A DNA stretch of 64,000 bases. Source: Lichina pygmaea. Taxonomy: Eukaryota > Ascomycota > Lichinomycetes > Lichinales > Lichinaceae. Positions 22,500-34,832 of this stretch are shown here, piece by piece. Under the pieces are notes generated by a model. That model did not search any database, was not told where the DNA came from, and worked only from the letters and a program-made list of their open reading frames with translations. Positions within the stretch are counted from its first letter, which is position 1, and every line of letters begins with the position of its first letter. The DNA lies in NCBI GenBank assembly GCA_963422465.1, contig OY730173.1, positions 2,542,001 to 2,606,000 on the forward strand. The letters run 5' to 3'. A program made the translations under genes and the position numbers.

Positions 22500-22813
22500 G
22501 ATCTGTTCGAGATCCTAGGCAGGCGTAACCTCGTGACTGTCTCGGTATGAAGCTCGGTTGTTTTCAAATCTTCCCATGTTACAACACAGTTGATATGCTG
22601 GTATGTAATGGCGTCTTTGTTCTGAAGGGGCTTTGATATATTCGCGATGAAACATCACGTACGGGAACACTGAAGTTAGTACTACCAATAGGTGTTTCTG
22701 AATCAGGTGTTCTCGAGGCTGAGAATAATAGGCTGCCTATAAAGGCACACACATACAGAGAGAGTATTTCGTGTACCTCATTCCATCATCACCAACCCTG
22801 TTGAGACTTGACT
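22500..22813. other. 3' intergenic spacer
   Basis: Convergent ends of the MARVEL-like gene and the DUF1749 pseudogene. Nothing recognisable inside. Confidence 0.4.
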
Positions 22814-23500
22814 TTATTTCAACTCCCCTAGGAAACGCACGACGCGGAGAAGCGTATCATTCAGAACATCACCATCATTGTTCCCACCAACACTGTGGCC
22901 AGTACCTAGGACCACGCCAAACGTAGTTCTAGAGACCGAGGCACAGCCTTGTTCCGCGAGGGACAAGTATCTCCGGACTAAGCCTTCTTTGTCCACGAAA
23001 TCGGGTACGTGTTTGTCCTTCCCGGAATACAGAATACCCAGCGGCGTCTCGCGGGGCAGTCGCCCAAACGAGCGGCCCAACCGCTCGTCTGCGAGTTCCG
23101 GCAAGAAGAGGTGGAAGATGGCGCCGTGGACGTATGGACGCTTCCCGGCCGTGGTGGTGGTCGCGGGCTTGCGCGGCGCGACATACTCCACTACGTCGTG
23201 ACAGCCCGTCGAGCGTCCCATCAGGGCCATCTTCCCTGCTGGCGAAGCCTGCAGAAATACTCGATGCACTGCCCCATCTTGTCGGTGTCCTGTCCCATCT
23301 TGTCGGCGTTCTGCACCGCAGAAGATGTTCCGCACCCGTTGTTGTTCGATGAACCAGGGAGGGTCTCAGCAAGGACCCATCCTGACGGCATACAGTTCGC
23401 CAGGATGCCAGCGTAGGAAGTGGTCAGTAATCAGTCGTCGCCGAGATCGTCTACGAAGATGAGGGTGCAGCTGGGTGGATCTGAAGAGAACGCTCCGTGA
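22814..23500 (-). pseudogene. decayed DUF1749 (SidJ-like) alpha/beta hydrolase
   Basis: Minus-strand pieces of a DUF1749-type esterase line up in order but not in one frame. SCTLIFVDDLGDD runs into a TGA. The same frame goes on LLTTSYAGIL, then GWVLAETLPGSS and GQCIEYFCRLRQQG. After a frame change near 23235 come MALMGRSTGCHDVVEYV (nucleophile motif G-x-S-x-G intact), LYSGKDKHVPDFVDKEGLV, a catalytic-His region GTGHSVGG, and a stop at 22814. The core of about 80 residues that normally lies between the nucleophile and the LYSGKD block is largely missing. A 19-20 bp duplication (DKMGQDT/DKMGQ) is also present. Intact relatives are serine hydrolases, one of which acts on the siderophore triacetylfusarinine C. 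This copy should be inactive. Confidence 0.7.
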
Positions 23501-24695
23501 GGAAACATACGTTCAAGGGCCGCGAGACGAGGAGTCTGGAAAAGCGGAGGCGGTCAATCGATTTGATCCATTTAGTCAGAGAAGCTGCTCGGGAAGTAAG
23601 GTATCTAGGCACATATTGATGGAGCGTTCCCTGGCGCGCTATCAAGATGTATGAAAACCCCCAAGAAATAGCTCACCCAATATCCGTCAAGATCCACAAA
23701 ACCCTCATTACTGTGGTTTTCCTATTTCCCCTACGGGGTTTGGGGTTTTCCCACAGTACGTACACTACAAACCACGGGGTGTACGGTAAATGCGTGAGGT
23801 CCCCGAGTCAAGTCTACCAGAGACAAAAATCCTTCAAGAAGTTCTGCATGGCTTAACAGCCGAATCAGTGTAAGAATCAAATCAAAAAAAATCATGATGG
23901 TGGTATTGACCCTAGTCGGGGGGGCGGGGGGCGGGGGCGGTACGGTACTAGGAACGTGGGTGGTATGGCGAATAAGATACAAGATTAGTGGCGACTTCAG
24001 CCCTGGTCCGCATGCTCTGCCATTGGTATTGGTGGTCCTACTCCACTCTGGTACTTGAAATCTACTCGTAGACTATTCTGACTCAGTACTCCCTCATACC
24101 GTACGGTAGCATACAGATGAAGCGTCAACAAATTGTACCAGTGCTCGATACCCTCGGTTCACTTGTCTACTTGCTCCTGCCGATCACGTACTATGATGAA
24201 GAAAGGGGAAGAAGAAGAAGAAGAAGAAGAAGAAGAAGAAGAAGAAGAAGAAGAAGAAGAAGAAGAAGAAGGGGCTCTGCCTTACGACCCCAGTACACCC
24301 AGTACTGTAGACTACGTATGTACAACACAGAGTTGCTCATACTGATATCAAGTAGACTTGATGCCGTGCTTAGTCTCTCCTCGTAGACCGAAGCATGAAG
24401 ATCTTGCTTGGAAAGAGGGGTAATTTCGTCATATCTTGTGACAGCCGACTCTTGCTAGACCGATTACCCCACCTGAAACATTGAAAGGGATGAGTGGCTC
24501 GGCGATATCCAGTCCATTGTTTGACTTGAGAGTTCAGTTTCTGTTTCGTGGATCCAAGACGCCCGGTTCGTGGCTTCATACTGTGTCTTCACATTTGTTG
24601 CCCTCCCACGCCTCCGCCTCCCCCCACACCCACAATACAAAAAAAAAGAAAGAAAGTCTGTCAGAAAGATGAATAAAATCGAGTTCCCCGCTTCA
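23501..24695. other. gene-free stretch with simple repeats
   Basis: No gene is seen. It contains G-rich runs at about 23918-23940, a GTAC patch near 24100, and a long GAA tract (separate entry). The right end holds the 3' UTR of NAS6. Confidence 0.45.
24208..24270 (+). repeat. (GAA)21 microsatellite
   Basis: Twenty-one uninterrupted GAA units in non-coding DNA. Such purine tracts can form triplexes and vary in length between isolates. Confidence 0.95.
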
Positions 24696-26432
24696 TCACT
24701 CGACCAATTCAATTCCTTCACGCTCGGCGCTGTGAAGGATGAAATTGCGCACCTTTTGGTGATCGAGAGGGTTGATCGGAAGTGTTAGTTCAGTGCAAAA
24801 AGTACCGAGCGGGAGAGAGAGAAGAGAGGGAGACGGGGAGGATGTGGATGGGGGGAAGAAGAGAAGTGATTTTTAGTAAGTCGATCGAACTTGAAATTGT
24901 AGCAAGAAGTATCAGCTACGGGGTAAGCTCACCTTGAGATCCGGCGCCAGAGCAATGGCCAAGTGCCCGTCCGAGTCCTTCTTGTCCGTTTCGGCACCGG
25001 CCTTGAGAAGTAGGAGGGCGGTGTCACCGTGACCTTCTGATATGGCTATGTTGTTTTTGATCCGAGTTGGAACGGAAGAGTCAGTGAAATGGTGGTTTCA
25101 TGTCGAACGTGTCTGCCTGTGATATAGGGACGCTGTACAAGAGGCGTCGGAGAACATTGATTCTTAATACATCGAAGAAGGAAAGCGAGGAGGAAGCGCC
25201 ATGTGATAGAAATTCCTAGAATTGATAACACAATGGACCAGAGAGTCGAAATATGGCCCTCTTCCGAGAGAACAATTGTGGCAAGAAATGCGAAACTCAC
25301 CGTGATGCAGTGGCGTATAACCCGCTCCATCCGACGCGTTGATCGGACTCTTCTGATCCATCAGCAACTGGACCATCGGCACCGACCCAATGGCCGCGGC
25401 GCGGTGAATCGGCAGCTGTCCTCGTCTGTCCTTGACCCTCGCTGACGCCTTGTGGGCGATCAGTTTGCGGGCGGTTTGCAGATTGTTCTTGGAGGCGGTG
25501 AAATGTAGTGCCGTCTAACAACACGTAAGACACAGCGGTTCCAGCTTTGTTCTTTGTAGTGGCAGCATCTTTCGCTGTATGCATGATCGCAGAGGGGAGG
25601 ATAAGTGGCGTGGGAGAGACTGGATAAATAGAGTACCTGGCCGTTATTATCTGGCCAAGACGTTTCAGACGTCAGCTTGATCATGGCTCTGCTTTGCAAA
25701 TTCGGTATTCTAGAGCTCGTTTCATGAGGAATGGTGGCGAGAAATCAACGTACTCTTCAAACCAACATCTGCGCCTTTGGAGAGGAGCAAGTCGACGAGC
25801 TCATCGCCCTCCTTCAAGCTTGCGGCGATCATCAAAGGCGTCCAGCCGGTCTCATCCTGAAGTTCAGTCGACCCTCTAATTTAGTATACCTGCCCATTGG
25901 TGCTTTCTCCTTTTGAACCGTCTTCCTTTGCATGAGTACCATTGTGGTTGACACAACATAATCCACTTCGGCCGCCATGACGTTCCACGGACAGAGATCC
26001 AGACGTACCTCGACGTCCGGGTCAAATCTCTTGGTCTGCACTAGAAGCTCCACGATAGATAGATGGCCATATGAGACCGCCCAGTGTATAGGTAATCGTC
26101 CATCGTCGTCTTTGCGATGCGCGAGCTTCGGATTGGCCTTTGCTGGACGTCAGAGATGTGTATTTCCCGTGGACGACTTGCTCTGTCTCAGAGAGCGCCT
26201 GTGAGAGCTTGAAAAGATTCGAATGAATGAGCGCTGTGGGGTGACGGACACTGAGCAGTGATTCAACGACATTAACTGTAGATGTACCAAGTCTTGTCAG
26301 CACTGGTAGGAGACGGAGTATCGCGATTGAGATGGATACACACTGGGCAACAGAAATCAGATATGAGAGCTTACTCTGGCCTTCTCGGGCAGCAGCGTGA
26401 ATGGCGTATTGAGACTGAGAATCTGGGTCCAT
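24696..26432 (-). CDS. NAS6: 26S proteasome assembly chaperone NAS6 (gankyrin), ankyrin repeats, 237 aa
   Basis: Nas6 binds the Rpt3 ATPase C-domain during assembly of the proteasome base. Eight exons fit: 26375-26432, 26250-26275, 26009-26137, 25754-25856, 25637-25650, 25301-25514, 24933-25045 and 24696-24752. They total 714 nt in perfect phase. The spliced protein starts MDPDSQSQYAIHAAAREGQI and carries about six ankyrin repeats, e.g. DDDGRLPIHWAVSYGHL, TGWTPLMIAASLKEGDEL, GQTALHFTASKNNLQTA, RGQLPIHRAAAIGSVPMV and AGYTPLHHAISEGHGDTA. It ends ILHSAEREGIELVE. Exon 5 is only 14 nt and exon 2 only 26 nt, so automatic callers may miss them. Length is normal for the family. Confidence 0.92.
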
Positions 26433-27156
26433 CCGTGGAAGCTGAAACGTCGGCGAGGGGTTGTAGAGTGTTTTGCGAACGGATTTGTACGAGTAGGATG
26501 GTTGATTCGGATGGGCTAAGAGGTACCGTAAGATAGATCTATACAGCTACGATAAGACACCTGATTTGCTTTACTGTACTTCCACTGTTTGAAGGCACAG
26601 TAACATACCAAGATAGAATGCGTAGATCATCAGAGGGAGCCCGTTCGACGTCAAGAGGCAGAGATCATCTACGTTCCGTCGAGCGAACAGTACATATGAA
26701 CTCTTGTTGCAACTCCTCTGAAGGACGCCATGGTTGACAGAAATCGTTGAGGATCATCAAGTACAGGCTGTTACGGCGCGCTCTCTAGCTTATGGGGGAT
26801 TGGAGACAAGGGATAGAGAGCCGGATAATCGAGCTTTGCTGGATATTCGAAAGACATGTGGATCATCCTCCAAAGTAGAGGTAGGAGTAGCATAGTGATA
26901 GACCTTCCTCTCCTTTCGTCCGCCTTCTTATAGGAACCAAGTCGTCTCAAGCACTACATGCCACTGCTGCCGCTGCTGCCGATTCTGCTATCTAAGCTAT
27001 CAGAGCAAAGAGAGGCCTCCAGCAAAAGCTCTTTCCCAACCACCCCGCAGGATAGCTGAAAAGGTCTAAGATCGGGAAAAGAGAGCTAATCACATCCATC
27101 TTTTACACAGGAAGGCCCCTACCCCCTTCCCTATCCCATTCCCCGTGAAGCATGAA
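26433..27156. other. spacer, SGM1 3' end to NAS6 promoter
   Basis: Nothing recognisable apart from a short CTGCCG-rich stretch near 26960-26990. It should contain the NAS6 promoter and the terminator of the golgin gene. Confidence 0.4.
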
Positions 27157-30100
27157 TCACTTCATGTTCCGATCCAGCATGTCCCTCCACATGCCCTTCA
27201 TGTCCTGAATGTCGGCTCGGAGTTCGTCGACGAGTTCGCTCTTCTCGCCGAGCATCTCGAGCGTGGTCTGATACCGCTTGTTCAGGTCAGCTAGATCGTG
27301 CTGGAGCAGCGCGACGCGCTCGTCCGCTGCCCGCTTCGCCTCAACCTCGCGCATCAGATCCACGATTTGGCCGCGCGCTTCGTCGCGTTGGGTTGACAGT
27401 CGTGCGAGCTCGTCCCGCGTCGCAGACTTTTCGCTCGTCAGTCGTCGCACAGTCGCGCTCATGCGTTCCACAAGTTGCACGGATGGACCTGCTCCGATGC
27501 CGCTCGCCCCGCCACCGCCGATGCCACCACCACCGGGGGTGGTGGTGACGACGGAGATCCTGTCGTTGATGGTCGGTTGCGGAGAGGAGCGTGGCGAGTC
27601 GGTAGAGAGGAAAAAGTCTGCTTGCTCGTGGGTAGGTGGTGTTTTTGGGGTTCGGAGGGGGCCCGTTGACGGTACGGTCGTTAGGTCTTTGGGGAGCAGT
27701 TGAGGAGGGGTGAACTCTCCCGGTAAGGAATCTTGACGCGACGAAGAAAACGGGCTGGCGCTTGCGTCGGGCTTCCGAGGCGGGAATGAGGGCCGTTGAT
27801 CTGATGGGGAAAGGAAACTCAGACCGGGACTGCCGGTATCGGTAGGTGTAGACACTTTTTGCCGTCGAGGTGACAGTCCTTGAACACCTACAATGCCTTC
27901 GCTACGGAGACCTTGCTGATGGTGTTGTGCTGCCATTGCTGATGCTGCTTCAAGAGGCGAGTCGGCCCTCGCTGGGGAGTCAATCTGAAGGTGGGCCAAA
28001 TGATAGCCCTCAATAGCTGGCCCGGTTGTGTTTTCTTGCTCGACGCCTCGTCGGGCGAGATCCGCTGCCCAAGCTTGTCTCTCGCGATCAAAGTCCAGAT
28101 GGGCGTTCTTCAAGGAATCCTCCAACCGGTCCATTTTGCGAGTCATGTCTTCAAGTTGCAGCTTCATCTCGGCCATGTCGTTCTCGGCGGTCTGGACGTT
28201 GCTGAGAGACCTTTCGAGGTCCTCCTCCGCTTTGCGGAGTTGCAGATGCTTTCGGAGGTCACTTGTCAGCTACTTGATGCTGTGGGATGTCACACGCCGG
28301 CCAAGTGGATCGCTCGCAATCCACTAAACGCAAGCCACCACCTACCGATTTCCTCGCTTTTTGCCGTGCGTCGTTCTCTTTCCGAAGCAGCTCATCGCGT
28401 TCCTTCTCGAGCCCGCTGACCCGACTGGTCAGGGACTCCTCGATACGCTGCCAGTTCTCGCTCGACAGTGCATACTGCGTCTGTAGCGTCTCGAGCTGCC
28501 GGATGAGTTTCGCCTGCGCGTTGCCCGTGGCACCCATGGCAACTTCTTCGGCCCGTGCTCGCAGTACTTCCATCTTACCCTCGGATACCTAGGGGTACAC
28601 ACCTCATCTGTCAGATATCATTTTCATGAAATGTCCTAGCGACGAAATTGACGCCTGCACGGCACTGACAGATTGCTCCCGGCGCAATTCCATCTCTGCG
28701 TTCCTGGAACGCTCTTTCTCACGCTCGACTCGGTCTTTGAGCTCATGTATCTCGTTCTTGACGCGCTGCTCCACAAGCTCCTTCTCGATTCGTACATCCG
28801 TGAGTCCATTGCGCAGCTCGTCAACGAGCTTGCGCTCTGCTTCCAATGCCGCCGACTGGGCTACCTTCTCGTCTTTTGTCACTCTATCCTTGACCACCGC
28901 GAGGTGTGATTCTAGATTTGCGATGACAGAATCCTTCGAGTCGGATGCGCCCTTTAAAGTCTCCACCTCCTTTTCCAGCTTTGCGTACATGCGCAGACGA
29001 TCGTTCGCACGTCTTTCAGCGGCTTCCGCTCGTTGGCCTCGCCCCGCTGCCTCGGTGGCAGTTTTCTCTGCCTTTTCGATTCTCTGACGTGCTTCGGATA
29101 GGCTCTTCTCGTCTTGTCGTGATTTGGTTCGGAGCTTCCTGATGGTAGACATGTGCTTCAGTTCCATACTCGCCAATTTCTCTCCCTCTTGCATGAGAGA
29201 CGAAAGCTTCTCCTCGTGTTGCGCCAGTTTTCTCTCGAGGCTCCCCGACGGTGCTGATGCAGCCTTCCTCGCGGCCGCCTCCATCACGTCGTTGGTCAGA
29301 TAGGTCAGTTTTGCTTCAAGAGCATCAATTCGCTCTAAGTATAGATGCACTTCCTCTTGCCGTTGCGTCTCCGTGGTTTCGTAGTCCGAACGCAGCTGTG
29401 CCAACTCGGCCTCGTAGTCCGCAGCTTTCGAGGTGGGCTCCTGTACTTGATCACTGCCGATCTCTTGGCAGGAGGCCGAAGCAGCTCTAACACTGTTGAT
29501 TTGTGACCTGGGGGATAAGCTCGATCTGTTAGAGTCAAGTGAAGACCGAGACGCCATGCCACTAGGCTGACCCGGTACCGGAACCAATTGACTCGTGGCA
29601 GTAGCGCCTCCAGCGGCATCGTTTTCGACGCTCGGATTCTCTTGTAGGCTCTCTTTCTGACCTTCAACTGCTTGTGAGTTGGCATCCTCAGATCCAACGG
29701 TATCTCGCAAGGGTCCTGCTTTCATCACAGAGCGTTCCAAGGTGGTTTGAGTGTCCTGTCCAGCGCCAGTCGGGCTCGCCGTCCGTGAAGGCATGCCGGC
29801 TGATGCAGTCTGGCTCTGGCTACGACTGCGGATGTCATCCTTGCCGGCAACGGCCCGGGCGAGACGCTCTTGGAGGCGGTCATTCTGTCTGCTGTTGGAA
29901 CGCGTTCGAGTGAGGCCTGTGCAATGTATTAGCACTGAAGGCGGTCAAAGTCGCAGGCTGTTGTGACATCCACCATTGTCCGCTCTCAGGTTCTGAGAAA
30001 TAGTGGAGGGCGTTTCACTTCTTGAACTCTGCTGCGACTTCCGTTCTGGTGATCTGCTGGGTCGGGTCGGTACATCGTCACCGTCAGCTAGAATGGTATC

Positions 30101-30190
30101 GAGCCGAGATTCGACTCCTGCGACGGCTTGCTGGAGTAGCGAGCCCCATCTGGAAGTTTTTGACAGCTGCGCAGACGAGGACATCTCCAT
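27157..30190 (-). CDS. SGM1: golgin of the TMF1/SGM1 family, 932 aa
   Basis: This is a Golgi-associated coiled-coil tether that binds Rab6-type GTPases through its C-terminal domain. Exons 29974-30190, 28670-29916, 28346-28588 and 27157-28248 total 933 codons. The N-terminus, with SRWGSLLQQAVAGVESRLDT, matches the short conserved start of fungal homologues. A Ser/Thr/Gln-rich region follows, then long heptad coiled coil from about residue 210 to 600. A Pro/Ser-rich linker with a Gly run comes next. The C-terminal TMF TATA-binding-like coil runs TSEKSATRDELARLSTQRDE to DMKGMWRDMLDRNMK. The transcription-factor name of the family is historical; a Golgi role is expected here. Confidence 0.87.
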
Positions 30191-30672
30191 GTGCCAAATG
30201 CAGCTTGCTCATCGAGGCGGGTGTGCTGGTGTTCCGCACCAACCTACTTCTAAAGTTCGGTGTCAGATGACGTTACATGACGCGTCCCTTCACTGACGCC
30301 ACGATGTTCTTTACAAGCGCCGCATTTTCGATACGTGTCATGGTCCGCGACGCAGCTTAGGAAGATCGACACCGGTCTCTATCGATTGCATTCATCGGAA
30401 TCAAGAACGTTCAGAAACAGGCTTTCATTGAGCAGTGGCAGTGGCGTACCATATTTTAGGTGTCAAGGTCGACGGCAAGATCGTGTCGAGTTTCCGTCTA
30501 GATATCCTGGAATGTTTTGATGCAGCTTCAGGCATACCATGGCTACGGTATGAATACGGAGGTAGGCTCGAGCCCACGTTCTATCAGGCCTGAGTTGTAT
30601 TCGCTATATACCTCTACCTGACACCTGGCAATGCCAACTCCCTAGCCCAGAGTCCCGCCCGCGGCACCCCAC
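30191..30672. other. spacer, ceramidase 3' end to golgin promoter
   Basis: No coding region is seen and no obvious repeat. It should hold the golgin promoter and the ceramidase terminator. Confidence 0.4.
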
Positions 30673-31970
30673 CTATACAACCTTCTTGAGGACGCCGTTT
30701 TCGTGACTCTCCGAGGCCTCCTGGGAGGATTTCCGATCAAGCCTCACTATCTCCGGCAATGACAAGAGCACGTTGGGCCAGTGTAAACGATATTCAGCTT
30801 GGCGGCCATTGAGGCAGTGTCGTAACCAAATACCCCAAACAAGGTAATAGTATGCGCCTAAGAAGTCGTCCTGTCAGTGTCAAAGCCGATGCTAATTAGT
30901 GTCTATGACGATGCTCACCTATACCGGTCATAATGTGCCTGCAAGGTCCGCGCATCAGTTCCAGTTGTCACTCGACGTCACAGAGGGGTGAAAAGCGCTG
31001 CACTCACCACCAACCATGCCCTTCCAGAAGTACGCCCCAGGGAAGCCCTATGTCTCGTCGCAGCCTTCTCCACTGCGAGCAATAGACATTGTCAAGGTTC
31101 CAGATGGCAAATCCGCCAAGGAAGAAGGTCAGCCCAAAGGCAACCATCCGCCACATGGCCTTCAAAATGGTCAAATCTCTCTCGGCCTCCGCTTGGGACC
31201 TGCTGCCAGTGTTGGCTCCTCTGGTGGGAGGCTTCCGACCATTACTTCTGCTTTCATCGTGCGCCGCACCTCGCCATCCGGGACGAAGACTGACTTCCAT
31301 AAGGTACATGCTTCGAGCGAGGACCACGACGGTAAGGAACGCGTATGCGTTCTGATGAAAGAGCGGATTCTGAAGGTAATGATAGTACAAGGTGATGAAG
31401 AGGGCTAGACCCGAGAGGGCCAAGCCTAGCAGGACTCGAAATCTCTGTGGCCTTCCGTGCGAAAACGATGCGTAGCATGTTAAACAGGTTGTGTAGATCA
31501 TCGAAAGCTCGTCGACGAGCTGCATGGGATCTAAGACATACATTACACCCCATCAGTCATCGCGTACATGAAAGGTGGCGGCGGCAGCATCCCGATCGAA
31601 GCAGGTCATACGCACATTTGAGCGTCGAATGGAACAAGCTGCTCCCAATGGCAACAGCGAAACAGCCGATGTAGGCCACTGTGAAAATGGTGTCGTGGCC
31701 ATTGGCCGAGCAACTCTTGTACCCCTTGTACGCCAGGTACATGAAAAGGGCATTCGTGACGGTGTTGACGATCTCCGCAGAATAGATGGTGGCATAATAG
31801 TCCTGCAGCATCCCGAATCAGCTCTTCTGTGCGCTTCCGGAAAAAGCTGATGCGAGATCGGATGGAAGGAGGAAGTGTACTTCTTCGCAGAAATTGAGGG
31901 TCGCTGTCTTGGCTCCCCAGATGCCTTCACCGGGTGCCGGATAGGGCACCGATGGCAGTGCGAAGCGCAT
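30673..31970 (-). CDS. alkaline ceramidase (YPC1/YDC1 family), 334 aa
   Basis: A multi-pass ER/Golgi enzyme that hydrolyses (phyto)ceramide to a long-chain base and a fatty acid. Exons 31881-31970, 31616-31802, 31008-31530, 30919-30938 and 30673-30857 sum to 335 codons. Conserved family blocks are GIWGAKTATLNFCEEDY near the N-terminus, SSLFHSTLKYPMQLVDELSM across intron 2, and GHGWWHIMTGIGAYYYLVW across a 20-nt microexon. These carry the Glu/Asp/His residues that bind the catalytic zinc. About seven hydrophobic helices are visible. A charged loop of about 30 residues (HDESRSNGRKPPTRGANTGS) is inserted between helices, as in many fungal homologues. Confidence 0.93.
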
Positions 31971-32625
31971 CTTTCGAGCGGAAGACGCTATTGGTACAGA
32001 TCGTAGTGTAAGAAAGCTTTTGAGTCCAACTCATACGTGCTGTCGGCCTTCTGTTCCAAAAGGAACTGTTAATTTCAGGCTGTAGAAAATCTGAGGATGA
32101 CACTGAGTTTCTACCTGACGGTCACGGGTTGATGATAAGATGCCTCAGGTTAAGCGCCATAGCCGCACCTTTTGCACTGGGTCTAAAGCTACAGTAGAAG
32201 TCTGCCACGCCTGCATGAGTGCTGACGCAAGATGTCTTGTATCTGCCGTCCTTCGCCTGGCCGGAAGTCGAACCTTCACGGGCTACTGTACCCTCGTACC
32301 CTCGTACCCTCGTACGTAACGATCTATTCCATACGGTACAGACCACAAGCAGGCAGCAACCCAAATCAGAGGGATGAGAGACAAATAACGATGTTGTCCG
32401 GCTCCATGTAGCTACGCTTGTCCCAAATCAAACGAGTTGCTCAGACTTGCCTTTACTACGTCATCGTCACGTCCATGAGCAGCAACAGCAGCATCTGCTT
32501 CGACTGACACGCCCGGTTACCTGATAAGGAAACGCTTGACATGACTAGTTCAATCTGCAGACCTCTTACCAGCCCTATGCGACTCAGCAGTATCTGGACT
32601 GCTCCCATACGACGTGGGAACTTGA
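31971..32625. other. spacer, ASNSD1-like 3' end to ceramidase promoter
   Basis: No gene is seen. Three copies of CCCTCGTA in tandem at 32291-32314 lead into a CGTACGTAAC word. Confidence 0.45.
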
Positions 32626-34832
32626 TCATCCTTGCTTCGTGCCAGACTGGTTGCACAGATCAGTGCTGCACCGTGCAGGGCCCACTCCGTAGCCCACTGT
32701 ACTTCCGATCTGGTTGGTCGGTTTCAAAGTGACGCCCGAAACGGAGATGAGATTCGTTCCTTTGGCCCTTCCGGTTTCCATCTTCGCTGTACGAGCGCCG
32801 AACTGTACCTAGTCTCAAAATTAGCGTTCCTATGGCGCTACTCAAGGCTTGTAGGAGAGCCTTACAGCGCGCTTCTTCTCTAGAGCAGCACCAGACAAAC
32901 CCAGCCTCAAGGCCAGAAGTCGTAGCACCCTTTTGACCGGCTCAATATCGTCCGGATCCTCCTGTTGGCCCAAGCCACATTTTTCCCAGACCGGACACTC
33001 GAGCGCCCAACGTACAAGGTCTTCGTCCAGATATGGATACCGAACTTCCTTCCCCCAATGAGCGATAACTCGATCGTCCCTGCCTAGGTTGCGCTTTCCA
33101 AGGCGAGAGACGTCGAGTTGAAGCTCAGCGAGCAGTCCGGCAAACTTGTTTCTGCTAAAGGCCGCTGCATGGCGTGTATAGCCTGCAAACAGCTCGTCAG
33201 CCCCAAGTCCCGAGAAGAGAGCTCTTGCTGGTGTGGCGTAGGGCTTGAAGCTCTGATGTTCCTCGTTGAAAACTTCACCAACTCCACGGGCGGCAAAGTA
33301 GAATGCGTAGGCGATGGACAGGTCCATCTCGGTATTGTGGGGGTGCATCAGAGCAACGACCCGTCCGCGATGAGCCAATGCTTCGTTGTAGGATACATTG
33401 ATCTGGACGCGGGATGTATCAGTCGATGTGCCTGTAAACGTTCACATGCGTACTCCCCTCTATAAGGTTCCACGTCCTTCCCGGACACACTTGTCGTAGT
33501 TCCCGAAGAGACTTTCTGGCTGTGGCCCGATCTGGACAGGAATCGAATACCGCTCTGCCTGCGTTATGATCATCCAGACGGATTTTGTTGCGGGGAGGGA
33601 ATCCGCGCTCATTGCCTTCCTGAAAGGCCGCCACAGTTTGGGCTGCAGGAAAGGGTCCATCACGAGCTCGATTTCCAGGGCCACTTTTGCTTTTTGCAGC
33701 GTTGATGACGCGTGGATTCTCGAACGCGACATTCAGCAGGTCGATAGCTTGGCAGCAAGGGACCAAGTCATGGGAAATGCGGGCTAGCACTGTACAATCC
33801 ACGCCTCCAGAGAATAGAATTGCCATCCGGGGAATTTCATGCTGAGGGGACTCTGGGTTCCCTATCGACGGTAGCGGGATATCATTCACCCGAGGAAGCA
33901 TTGAGATGCGTAGTTTCTTCTCAAGCATCAATACTGCTTCAGAATGAACTTGTAGAGAAGGGAGCTGAGCTGGAGGGAGTGCCGTGTTTAGACAACCTAT
34001 GGGCCTTCCCTAAGTCGCCAGTCAGCCATGAACTTTATACGAAGCTTCGGCCAGGATTTCCTAGGCCGGCTATTGCGCCCTGCTCATCTAGCTCTGACAA
34101 CCTTACAGCTGAATGCTTGGATACCGAGAACGTTCCTCCTTCAAGAACGCTTCCTTCCCCTGTTGGACAACCGAAGCGGGCGAGATCAAGCATGTAGACG
34201 CCATCGGCGTCAACCTCTTTCCATGCCTTCGAGACGTCGCCGTCAGACACGCTAGCAATAGTGATCGAACCATTCTGGGCGATGCGGTACACCAGAGATC
34301 TTCTACCAAGGGTATCGCGGCCAAAGAACAGCCTCCGATGCCATTTGTCTAAGAAAACGAAAGCATAGGGACCCTTGATTGAGTCGAGCGTATAGAGAAC
34401 TCTGGATAGCGTGTCGGAAGTACAGCCACCACCCGGTTCAGTGTGGCATCCGTCCACGCCATGCTGATGAGGTCTGGCATGATCTGAGGACTTCAGCAAT
34501 TCAATAAAGACAGTATTTGTGTCATTAGCAGCAATATCCACGACGGACATTCGCCATGCCTCGCCGTTCCAGCACAGTGTAGATCCAGACGACTCGTCCC
34601 GAAGCGGCTGCCGAATGATTGTGTTACCACGCAGCGACAAGACAGTGGATACGAAAGTCAGATACACATTTTGAGGCTTCTGCTCCGAGGTGGTGACAGT
34701 TTGAGGATCGAGTTTGATGCTGGTCGTAAGCTGTTCGAGGCAATCTGGACCTCGTTGTGCAAGCAGTGCCACTAGAGACTCGTCGACAAGCTCGCCTGCA
34801 TCTCTGCTGATGGAGACAAAAATGCCACACAT
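32626..34832 (-). CDS. ASNSD1: asparagine synthetase domain-containing protein (ASNSD1-like), about 669 aa
   Basis: Exons 34107-34832, 33446-34009, 32866-33402 and 32626-32808 give 670 codons. The start MCGIFVSISRD places a cysteine at residue 2, as in class II glutamine amidotransferases; a glutaminase domain fills roughly residues 1-240. The synthetase-like domain has the ATP P-loop MAILFSGGVDCTVLARI, HPHNTEMDLSIAYAFYFAAR, FSGLGADELFAGYTRH, and SRLGKRNLGRDDRVIAHWGK followed by EVRYPYLDEDLVRWA. The family is distinct from true asparagine synthetase and its substrate is not known. Intron 1 is uncertain: donor GTAAGG at 34106 (97-nt intron) is preferred, but a nearer donor would leave an improbably short 31-nt intron. 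Confidence 0.88.
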
